Positions 1 through 4,609 of a stretch of DNA of 6,109 bases are shown piece by piece (the first letter of the stretch is position 1; each line of letters opens with the position of its first letter). A program made the position numbers and the translations under genes. The notes under the pieces are model-generated. The model made no database searches and was not told where the DNA came from. It was given only the letters and a program-made list of their open reading frames with translations. This DNA is from Bifidobacteriaceae bacterium. GTDB lineage: Bacteria > Actinomycetota > Actinomycetes > Actinomycetales > WQXJ01. The stretch lies in the NCBI GenBank assembly GCA_031258055.1, contig JAIRNM010000002.1:1-6109 (forward strand), given 5' to 3'.

Positions 1-65
1 CAACCTCGTAAAGCGATCCGCCGGACCAATTCAGTGCCCGGGGGGCGTCTTTGACGTGCCAAGGT

Positions 66-84
66 CGAGGAATATGCGCTTCTG
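66..84 (+). repeat. Short dispersed intergenic repeat, copy 1
   Basis: The 19-mer CGAGGAATATGCGCTTCTG matches the reverse complement of 2603-2621 at 17 of 19 positions. The core CGAGGAATAT also occurs at 171-180. All three copies are outside recognised genes. Confidence 0.5.
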
Positions 85-170
85 GCTGCCCGATTCACAT
101 TTACTGCTCACGCAGACCACCAAACCAAGCCGAACCGCCTCCAAAAAGGAACCGTTACAGGCGTCCACGG

Positions 171-189
171 CGAGGAATATCGACATTCA
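171..189 (+). repeat. Short dispersed intergenic repeat, copy 2 (diverged)
   Basis: It shares the 10-base core CGAGGAATAT exactly with copies 1 and 3. The bases after the core (CGACATTCA) are more diverged, although GCGAGGAATATC plus a following AC is shared with copy 3 when that is read on the minus strand. Confidence 0.4.
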
Positions 190-205
190 GTTCCACGAAG
201 TGGGT

Positions 206-1789
206 TTACCTCGCACGGATACGACCGAACGCCCGCGACTGCGCTTCGCCGCGCGCGGGATGACGGTAGGTATCGCTTCGCTCCGCGCCGAGCAGGATGC
301 GGACTTCGGCGGCGATGGTGACAGAACCGGTTGCTAGGACCCCGGTCGCTAGTGGTGACGGCGAATCGCCCGCGTCGATCTCAGCTAGTTCGATAGCCCG
401 CACAAGGGCGTCATCAAGACGTTCGACCACTTCAACACGATCTTCGCCGAAAACCTCCCTTGCAATAGCACCGAGTTCTTCCGGTTCGGCCGCCCGGGCA
501 GAAGCCGAGCGGCTGGTCACGACCTGCTTCAAGACCGGTTCGAGGGCTCCAAGCAGGGCTTCGGCGTCCTTGTCCGCCAGCACGCCGACTAGCCCGATCA
601 ACGGTAAGGGGAAAGCCTCGTCCAGGGCAGCGACCAGGGCCTCGGCTCCGGCCAGGTTATGGGCCGAATCGACCAGGACGGTCGGGGCCTGGCGAACGAC
701 TTCTAGACGGCCGGGTGAAGTGGCGGTTTCGATCCCTTCCAAGTAGGCCCCTCCCGGCAACGGCTCGGTTCCATCGGACATCAACAATTCAACCGCGGCG
801 GTGGCGAGGGCGGCGTTTTCGGCTTGATGGGCGCCGAACAGGCTGAGCGCCACCTCCTCGTATTCGCCCGCTAAGCCGCGCAGGCGGAATATTTGACCGC
901 CAACCGCCATTCCCCGGCCCAGGATTTCGAAGTCACGGCCAAGCCAGTAGGCGGTGGCGCCGGTCTGAAGCAACTTCTCTTCAATGACGGCGGCGGCGAT
1001 CGCTGGCTGATCACCAATAACCGCCCGGGTGCGGATGATTCCAGCCTTTTCGGCGGCGATGGCCTCAAGGGTTGAGCCCAGCCAATGTTCGTGATCACGC
1101 GCTATTGGCGTGATGATCTGGACCGATGATTCGACCACATTAGTGGCGTCCCAAGTCCCGCCCATGCCAACTTCGACGATCGCCACGTCGACCGGCGCGT
1201 CGGCACAGGCGACGAACCCCAGCACGGTCAGGACCTCGAAGAAGCTCATCGCCGGTCCGCCCGCCGCAGTTGAACGCTGGTCAACTAGGTCCACCACTGG
1301 TCCGACCAGTGACCAGGCGTCGAGGAAGTCCGCCCGACTGATCGGCTGGCCATCAATCGCTATTCGTTCGCGCACCGAACTGAGATGCGGCGAAGTCAGC
1401 AATCCTGTCCTCAGTCCCTGCGCTCTGACCAGTGATTCCGCTATGCGTGCGGTTGAGGTCTTGCCGTTGGTGCCCGCCACATGGATCACCCGGTAGGTCC
1501 GCTGCGGTTCGCCCAGCAACTCCATGGCGGCCCGCATCCGGTCCAGACTAGGCGCGAAATCGTGTTCCGGAGCCCGTTTTAGGATTTCCCGGTAGACGGC
1601 TTTGACCTGGTCCTCCAGGAGTTCATCCGCCTTGTGATCCACGGCGCTCTCCCGTGGAATCGCCACAGAAGCATCGGAGCGAAGCGTAGAGCTTCGTGCG
1701 GCCAGGGCTTCCGCTCCATCGCTCGGCACAGGGTCTGGAAACCGGCTCGTAGCGGCGGCCGGGTCCACTCCCTTCAACGGTCCAGCCAC
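206..1789 (-). CDS. folC: Bifunctional folylpolyglutamate synthase / dihydrofolate synthase FolC
   Basis: Cytoplasmic Mur-ligase-family enzyme that uses ATP to add glutamate to dihydropteroate and to extend the glutamate tail of reduced folates. Visible motifs, numbered from the GTG at 1789: P-loop GTNGKTS (106-112), TSPHL (132-136), EVGMGGTWDATN (206-217), DHEHWLG (232-238), the AAEKAG lysine near 248, GAHQAENA (about 319-326), the C-terminal-domain motif DSAHN (374-378) and VGVLADKD (401-408). The protein ends near residue 527 with a TAA. Recognisable FolC sequence begins only near residue 65. The preceding segment is Ala/Ser/Pro-rich, longer than usual and of unknown role. Start choice: a GTG at 1795 gives a GTGA overlap with the upstream regulator stop, but GGAGGA (1801-1796) abuts it. 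The GTG at 1789 sits 6 bases after that site and is preferred. The overlap implies co-transcription and translational coupling with the regulator gene. Family assignment is very secure. Confidence 0.96.
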   Translation of the reverse strand: MAGPLKGVDPAAATSRFPDPVPSDGAEALAARSSTLRSDASVAIPRESAVDHKADELLEDQVKAVYREILKRAPEHDFAPSLDRMRAAMELLGEPQRTYRVIHVAGTNGKTSTARIAESLVRAQGLRTGLLTSPHLSSVRERIAIDGQPISRADFLDAWSLVGPVVDLVDQRSTAAGGPAMSFFEVLTVLGFVACADAPVDVAIVEVGMGGTWDATNVVESSVQIITPIARDHEHWLGSTLEAIAAEKAGIIRTRAVIGDQPAIAAAVIEEKLLQTGATAYWLGRDFEILGRGMAVGGQIFRLRGLAGEYEEVALSLFGAHQAENAALATAAVELLMSDGTEPLPGGAYLEGIETATSPGRLEVVRQAPTVLVDSAHNLAGAEALVAALDEAFPLPLIGLVGVLADKDAEALLGALEPVLKQVVTSRSASARAAEPEELGAIAREVFGEDRVEVVERLDDALVRAIELAEIDAGDSPSPLATGVLATGSVTIAAEVRILLGAERSDTYRHPARGEAQSRAFGRIRAR

Positions 1790-1791
1790 GC

Positions 1792-2469
1792 TCACTCCTC
1801 CACCATTGAATCCGGGTAGGCGGTGACAGACAGGAAACGGGCAGGCAACCGAGCCAGATCGACCGGTCCGTGCGGTCCCTCACCATCGAATTGAAGCGCG
1901 TCACCGGGCCGCATGGTGTAAGTGTCATCGCCGTGCGCGTAAACCATGGTGCCTTCCAGCATGTACAACAATTCCGTGCCCGAATGCTGGAACATAGGGA
2001 AGACCTCCGAGGAATCATCGAGCGTCACCAGCACCGCCTCCATCCGCTTATGCGGGCCGCGCAGTGAACCAAGCAGTTCATAGAGATGACCTTGGCGCGA
2101 ACCGCGCCGGACAATCCGCGCACCATGGCCAGACGGCACGAAGACCGCCTCCGATTCAACCGCCACCCCTCTGAACAGCGAGGTCACCGGCACTTCGAGG
2201 CCATCCGCCAAGGCGGCCAAGGTGGCCAGCGAACACGAGGTCTGCGCGTTCTCAATCTTGGAGAGCATCGCTTTGGAGATACCACAGCGGCTCGCCGCCG
2301 CCCCGATCGTCAAACCCTGAGCCTGCCGGGCCGCCCGCACCTGGGCGGCGATCGCCTGTTTCAACTCCTCATGTAAGGCCTCTGGCGACGGCGACGGCGC
2401 TTGACGCGACTCGCTCCCGGCCGCGATTTCGATGCCGTCGGCCCGCCCTGAGTCATTAGGTTCACTCAC
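1792..2469 (-). CDS. XRE-family transcriptional regulator with C-terminal cupin domain
   Basis: A 225-residue DNA-binding regulator. After a disordered-looking Ser/Pro-rich segment (1-32) comes a Cro/CI-type helix-turn-helix domain (about 36-100); the recognition-helix region contains SKAMLSKIENAQTSCSLATL (65-84). The C-terminal half is a single small-molecule-sensing cupin (about 145-215) with QHSGTELLYMLEG (161-173), RPGDALQFDGEGPH (187-200) and candidate ligand or metal residues H162, E166 and H200. The first motif has HSG where HxH would be usual, so metal binding is uncertain. Length and order match the HTH-XRE plus cupin_2 family, which often acts as a local repressor of catabolic or nitrogen genes. 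The start is GTG with no convincing ribosome binding site, but a -10-like TATCAT is placed for a leaderless message. The stop overlaps folC. Position beside amt and glnT makes those genes likely targets (inference). The effector is unknown. Confidence 0.9.
   Translation of the reverse strand: MSEPNDSGRADGIEIAAGSESRQAPSPSPEALHEELKQAIAAQVRAARQAQGLTIGAAASRCGISKAMLSKIENAQTSCSLATLAALADGLEVPVTSLFRGVAVESEAVFVPSGHGARIVRRGSRQGHLYELLGSLRGPHKRMEAVLVTLDDSSEVFPMFQHSGTELLYMLEGTMVYAHGDDTYTMRPGDALQFDGEGPHGPVDLARLPARFLSVTAYPDSMVEE
1796..1801 (-). promoter_or_regulatory. Ribosome binding site of folC
   Basis: GGAGGA on the minus strand lies inside the last codons of the regulator gene. It leaves 6 bases to the GTG at 1789-1787 but none to the GTG at 1795-1793, so it favours the second start. 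Confidence 0.6.
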
Positions 2470-2475
2470 CCGCCC

Positions 2476-2506
2476 ATGATAGGCCCGCTGCTCCCGCCGT
2501 CGTCAG
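2476..2506 (-). promoter_or_regulatory. Candidate leaderless promoter of the XRE-cupin gene
   Basis: On the minus strand TATCAT (2481-2476) is one base from the TATAAT consensus, and CTGACG (2506-2501) is a weak -35 with a 19-base spacer. Six bases separate the -10 from the GTG start at 2469, which puts the expected transcription start on the G of that codon. This fits a leaderless mRNA and explains the missing ribosome binding site. Leaderless GTG genes are common in Actinomycetota. Confidence 0.45.
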
Positions 2507-2544
2507 CCAGCCGCCGCCGGTCCCGGCCCCCTGGTTCGGGGAGA

Positions 2545-2564
2545 TCCTGCGACTGCGCGCAGGA
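2545..2564. repeat. Small perfect hairpin
   Basis: TCCTGCG (2545-2551) and CGCAGGA (2558-2564) form a 7-bp perfect stem around a 6-base loop. It lies about 75 bases upstream of the regulator start. Its role is unknown; it could be part of a palindromic repeat element or chance in GC-rich DNA. Confidence 0.4.
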
Positions 2565-2602
2565 CCACCATGGCGGTGCGAGGCGAACTCCGACCTGTCA
2601 GG

Positions 2603-2621
2603 CAGAAGTGGATATTCCTCG
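2603..2621 (-). repeat. Short dispersed intergenic repeat, copy 3 (inverted)
   Basis: Read on the plus strand it is CAGAAGTGGATATTCCTCG. Its reverse complement matches 66-84 at 17 of 19 positions. It lies 16 bases from the large hairpin at 2638-2698. Confidence 0.5.
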
Positions 2622-2637
2622 CGGGGCGGCAAGCCAA

Positions 2638-2698
2638 CCGCTGGGCGGGCCGGGTGCGAACCCCGGGATCACCTGCCGGTTCCCGGTCCGCCCAGCGG
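2638..2698. repeat. Large inverted repeat (17-bp stem, 27-base loop)
   Basis: The arms 2638-2654 and 2682-2698 are complementary over 17 positions. The only exception is G2649 opposite T2687, a G-U wobble in plus-strand RNA and a C-A mismatch in minus-strand RNA. The loop contains its own pairing options (CCGGG with CCCGG at 2650-2666; AACC with GGTT). No U-tract follows on either strand. It may be a transcription barrier behind amt, a cruciform, or a mobile palindromic element; the fully paired RNA form would come from the plus strand, which is not the direction of the flanking genes. Confidence 0.6.
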
Positions 2699-2782
2699 AA
2701 GGCGGCTAGATTGCCTCCGAAAGCGCCTGTTGTTTCGCCTGGTGCCCGGCCGCGCGGTACGAGACGGAAACTCCGCTCCGCC

Positions 2783-2811
2783 CCGAGGCTTTGGCCAGGC
2801 GGGAGCCTCGG
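2783..2811 (-). terminator. Candidate terminator of amt
   Basis: CCGAGGCT (2783-2790) and AGCCTCGG (2804-2811) form a perfect 8-bp GC-rich stem with a 13-base loop. It begins 17 bases after the amt stop in the direction of transcription. It lacks a following T-run, as is common for actinobacterial terminators, so termination is inferred from position and stem strength. Confidence 0.5.
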
Positions 2812-2828
2812 TGGGCCTAAGGCATAGG

Positions 2829-4100
2829 TCAATCACCTACCAGGACAGGGATTTCGTAGGCACGCTCAGCGTGAATGACAACGTCAAGGCCGCGATCCTC
2901 GTCCTCGGCCGCGGCCCGGATGCCCATGGTTTTCTTCAGGACGAAGGCGATAATGAGGCTGACCGTAAAGGAATAGGCGATCACGGCGAGGGCCGCGAGC
3001 GCTTGCTTGCCGAGCAGTCCAAACCCGCCGCCGAAGAACAAGCCGGTGCCGGCATTCGGCGCGTCTGGCACCGCCAGCAGACCAATCATCAGGGTGCCGA
3101 GGATGCCACCGACGAAGTGAATCCCAACCACATCGAGTGAGTCGTCGTAGCCCAGCTTACGTTTCCAAGTGACGGCGATGGCGCAGACCACGCCAGCCGC
3201 CAGACCAACCAGCATGGCGCCGATGCCGTTCACGGCGCCGCAAGCTGGCGTGATCGCCACCAGCCCGGCCACCATCCCCGAAGCGGCACCAAGCGCGGTC
3301 GAGTGTTTGTCGCGCAGCTTCTCGAAGCCCATCCAACCAAGGGTCGCGGCGGCGGTCGCTAGGAGCGTGTTAGTCAGGGCAACGGCAGCGCTATTGCCGG
3401 AGGCTAGGGCCGAACCAGCGTTGAAGCCGTACCAACCAACCCACAGTAAAGCAGCGCCCAGAAGCACCAGCGGCAGCGAATTGGGGCGGGGCGGCCGGTT
3501 GAAGCTGCGACGCACGCCTAGAACCAGCACCAAGGCGAGGGCGCCTGCCCCTGAGTTGATGTGAACAGCGGTGCCACCGGCGAAGTCAATGGCTTGGAGT
3601 TTGTTGGCGATCCAGCCACCGACATAACCGGTCTCGGGATTGTCGAACGAGAAAACCCAGTGGCAAACCGGGGCGTAGACCAGCACCGACCACAGAGCGG
3701 CGAAGGCAATCCAAGCCCCGAATTTCATCCGGTCGGCCACGCCGCCAGCGATGATGCAGGTCGTCAAGGCGCAGAAGATCCCCATGAAGCCGGCTAAGAG
3801 CATTGGTGGCAGGCCGTTCGGGTCTTCGACCAGCATTCCGCGCAGGCCGATGAACTCGGTCACATTCCCAAGGATTCCGGCCTCCCCGTAAGAATTGCCG
3901 AAGGCCATGGAGTAGCCGATCAAACTCCACGCCACCATGACCGCGCAGAAACCGCCCATCACCATCATCAGCATGTTGAGCGTGGTCTTGAATCCGGTCA
4001 TACCTCCGTAATAGAAGGCCAGACCGGGCATCATCAATGTGACCAGCGCGGTGCTGGTCAGGATCCAGGCGGTGTCGCCCGCGAGTATTCCGGCATCCAT
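2829..4100 (-). CDS. amt: Ammonium transporter (Amt/MEP/Rh family)
   Basis: A 423-residue inner-membrane channel that conducts ammonium (family members also carry methylammonium). About eleven hydrophobic spans cover residues 8-390. The N-terminal signature GDTAWILTSTALVTLMMPGL and FYYGG (8-33) is typical. The ammonium-path residues are present: the aspartate in IDFAGGTAVH (D172), the twin histidines H180 and H328 (DVVGIHFVGG), phenylalanine F109 in GIFCALTT, and the WVGWYGFNAGS segment (220-230). The short cytoplasmic tail keeps the RGLDVVIHAERAYE element usual in Amt proteins regulated by PII (GlnK). No glnK follows, unlike classic amtB-glnK pairs. The ATG has AGGAGGG 7 bases upstream. It is transcribed divergently from glnT, so both are probably controlled from the shared gap. 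No truncation is visible. Family assignment is very secure. Confidence 0.97.
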   Translation of the reverse strand: MDAGILAGDTAWILTSTALVTLMMPGLAFYYGGMTGFKTTLNMLMMVMGGFCAVMVAWSLIGYSMAFGNSYGEAGILGNVTEFIGLRGMLVEDPNGLPPMLLAGFMGIFCALTTCIIAGGVADRMKFGAWIAFAALWSVLVYAPVCHWVFSFDNPETGYVGGWIANKLQAIDFAGGTAVHINSGAGALALVLVLGVRRSFNRPPRPNSLPLVLLGAALLWVGWYGFNAGSALASGNSAAVALTNTLLATAAATLGWMGFEKLRDKHSTALGAASGMVAGLVAITPACGAVNGIGAMLVGLAAGVVCAIAVTWKRKLGYDDSLDVVGIHFVGGILGTLMIGLLAVPDAPNAGTGLFFGGGFGLLGKQALAALAVIAYSFTVSLIIAFVLKKTMGIRAAAEDEDRGLDVVIHAERAYEIPVLVGD

Positions 4101-4107
4101 TAAACGT

Positions 4108-4114
4108 CCCTCCT
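4108..4114 (-). promoter_or_regulatory. Ribosome binding site of amt
   Basis: AGGAGGG on the minus strand with a 7-base spacer to the ATG at 4100-4098. It confirms the amt start. Confidence 0.8.
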
Positions 4115-4133
4115 GAGTGATAGGGCTGAACTA

Positions 4134-4169
4134 AGGATTCCCGCGCCACAAATCCTCTGCCGGGAAACC
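4134..4169 (-). repeat. Two overlapping, mutually exclusive stems in the amt leader
   Basis: AGGATT (4134-4139) can pair with AATCCT (4151-4156), a perfect 6-bp stem. GGATTCCCG (4135-4143) can instead pair with CGGGAAACC (4161-4169) with one mismatch. The two share 4135-4139 and cannot form together. They lie 34-69 bases upstream of the amt start, inside the likely 5' leader. A regulatory role is speculative. Confidence 0.3.
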
Positions 4170-4215
4170 ACGCCTCAGGAAAACGTAAGAACACCGGCAC
4201 GTAAAACTGGCGTTT

Positions 4216-4240
4216 CTAGCTGGTTAATTACGACCAATAG
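4216..4240. promoter_or_regulatory. Candidate operator: imperfect dyad in the amt-glnT divergent gap
   Basis: TGGT (4221-4224) and ACCA (4233-4236) are inverted around an 8-base AT-rich centre. They are flanked by CTA (4216-4218) and TAG (4238-4240), offset from symmetry by one base. The size and near-symmetry suit a dimeric HTH protein. It sits just upstream of the possible glnT -10 at 4256-4261, so it overlaps the expected -35 region. The XRE-cupin protein encoded nearby is the natural candidate, but this is inference. Confidence 0.35.
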
Positions 4241-4255
4241 AGGTAACACAGATGC

Positions 4256-4261
4256 TCTAAT
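4256..4261 (+). promoter_or_regulatory. Candidate -10 element of glnT
   Basis: TCTAAT differs from TATAAT at one base. No good -35 lies 16-18 bases upstream (ACCAAT at 4233-4238), which would suit an activator-dependent promoter. It would give a leader of about 114 bases before the glnT start. Confidence 0.3.
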
Positions 4262-4275
4262 GTTCAACGGAATGG

Positions 4276-4310
4276 TCCACTGGTAGGACTTGCTGTTGCA
4301 CTCCAGTGGA
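4276..4310 (+). repeat. Stem-loop in the glnT leader
   Basis: TCCACTGG (4276-4283) and CCAGTGGA (4303-4310) form a perfect 8-bp stem, extendable by one G-U pair, around a 19-base loop. It lies 72 bases upstream of the glnT ATG. It could be an RNA hairpin in the leader or a DNA operator. A tiny reading frame (ATG at 4260 or 4272, TAG at 4284-4286) ends right after the left arm. Confidence 0.4.
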
Positions 4311-4330
4311 TACGAGTTGGCCGCCTGGAG

Positions 4331-4349
4331 GGTCGGTCCTTGACCGGCC
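4331..4349 (+). repeat. Second stem-loop in the glnT leader, upstream of the ribosome binding site
   Basis: GGTCGGTC (4331-4338) pairs with GACCGGCC (4342-4349) over 8 positions, one of them G-U, around a CTT triloop. Beyond two mismatches the stem can resume (TGG 4326-4328 with CCA 4352-4354). It ends 18 bases before the AAGGAGG site of glnT. No T-run follows, so it is not an obvious terminator; a role in translation control or mRNA stability is possible. Confidence 0.4.
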
Positions 4350-4367
4350 AGCCAAGCCCTGAACGCT

Positions 4368-4374
4368 AAGGAGG
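4368..4374 (+). promoter_or_regulatory. Ribosome binding site of glnT
   Basis: AAGGAGG with a 7-base spacer to the ATG at 4382. This strong site fixes the true glnT start upstream of the in-frame TAG. Confidence 0.85.
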
Positions 4375-4381
4375 AAGAGCC

Positions 4382-4600
4382 ATGACCGCCGTCGCAGCCC
4401 CCCAGATTGAGCACCTAACCAGGTCGGAAACCCTAGAAACGCCCAACGGGCCGCCGACCGGATCGACAGCGCCGGACCAAATCAGTCTGGCCCAATTGGC
4501 CCGCCGGGACGGGATCGAATTCATCATGGCGACTTTCACCACCATGACGGGGCGTCCCTGCTCGAAGCTAGTGCCAGTCTGCGCGGCAGCGGACCTTTAG
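4382..4600 (+). CDS. glnT: Type III glutamine synthetase family protein, N-terminal fragment (ends at in-frame TAG)
   Basis: This 72-residue frame is the amino-terminal part of the glnT product. After a Thr/Pro-rich lead of about 33 residues, it carries the family segment SLAQLARRDGIEFIMATFTT (34-53) followed by MTGRPCSKLVP, which corresponds to the small beta-grasp N-domain that packs against the neighbouring subunit's active site in glutamine synthetases. It ends at TAG 4598-4600. The following codons (Ala-Gly-Lys-Met-Gly-Phe-Ala-Gly) continue the family sequence in the same frame, so this is the front part of a single ancestral gene. The strong ribosome binding site shows it is translated from here. 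On its own the fragment should have no activity. Whether read-through joins it to the rest cannot be told from sequence. Confidence 0.8.
   Translation: MTAVAAPQIEHLTRSETLETPNGPPTGSTAPDQISLAQLARRDGIEFIMATFTTMTGRPCSKLVPVCAAADL
4598..4600 (+). other. In-frame amber codon splitting glnT
   Basis: TAG occupies codon 73 of a 471-codon frame (4382-5797), between ..AAADL and AGKMGFAGFA. Sinorhizobium GlnT, as I recall it, has a Gln at the matching place, so CAG or GAG to TAG by a single substitution is the simplest origin. There is no frameshift. TAG also ends the gene at 5795-5797, so it is not simply reassigned as a sense codon here. No recoding element is recognisable around it. Confidence 0.85.
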
Positions 4601-4609
4601 GCGGGCAAG

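Larger units (their letters stand above)
1..205. other. Intergenic region downstream of folC, no gene seen
   Basis: This stretch lies beyond the 3' end of folC and runs to the window edge. Plus frame 2 is open from the edge through position 337, but it runs antisense into folC, has no convincing ribosome binding site and reads as low-complexity sequence I do not recognise. On the minus strand a frame is open from about position 100 to the left edge but has no ATG, GTG or TTG start. The base composition is less GC-rich than in the genes. The only structure I see is two copies of a short repeat (66-84 and 171-189). The DUF4233 and ndk genes that often follow folC in Actinomycetota are not visible here. 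Confidence 0.5.
2470..2828. other. GC-rich non-coding gap between amt and the regulator gene
   Basis: There is no gene I can support in these 359 bases. Frames open on both strands give Arg/Pro/Gly/Ala-rich translations typical of random GC-rich DNA and lack ribosome binding sites. The region instead holds several inverted repeats (2545-2564, 2638-2698, 2783-2811), one copy of a dispersed repeat (2603-2621) and, at its left end, the probable promoter of the regulator gene. Confidence 0.6.

Noticed and set aside
56..337. Open plus-strand frame, open even to the left window edge
   Set aside because: It runs antisense into the folC 3' end, has no ribosome binding site and has unrecognisable low-complexity content. 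Long antisense frames are expected in GC-rich genes.
1110..1496. Plus-strand frame of 128 codons inside folC
   Set aside because: A Ser/Thr/Ala-rich shadow of folC with no start signal or recognisable motif.
2466..2477. Three-codon upstream frame ATG-GGC-GGG-TGA overlapping the regulator GTG
   Set aside because: It lies within the presumed promoter spacer upstream of the likely +1, so it would not be transcribed. Probably chance.
2642..2694. tRNA-like look on the minus strand: a GGTTCG-containing small hairpin and acceptor-like arms
   Set aside because: Only about 50 bases lie between the arms, there is no D-arm or anticodon arm, and the loop does not fit the T-loop spacing.
2503..2832. Minus-strand frame of 109 codons starting with a TTG that overlaps the amt stop
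   Set aside because: It has no ribosome binding site, its composition is typical of non-coding GC-rich DNA, and it spans three inverted repeats.
3586..4200. Minus-strand frame of 204 codons overlapping amt in another frame
   Set aside because: Arg/His/Asp-rich shadow translation. The amt frame carries all the family motifs and its own ribosome binding site.
4201..4270. GlnR or AmtR operator in the amt-glnT gap
   Set aside because: GTAAC at 4244-4248 is not followed by the second GlnR half-site at the right spacing, and the AmtR consensus does not fit. Only the unassigned dyad was kept.
4598..4600. Pyrrolysine or genome-wide TAG reassignment
   Set aside because: TAG terminates glnT itself at 5795-5797, no recoding signal is visible, and no pyl gene is in the window. 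Kept only as a remote alternative in the findings.
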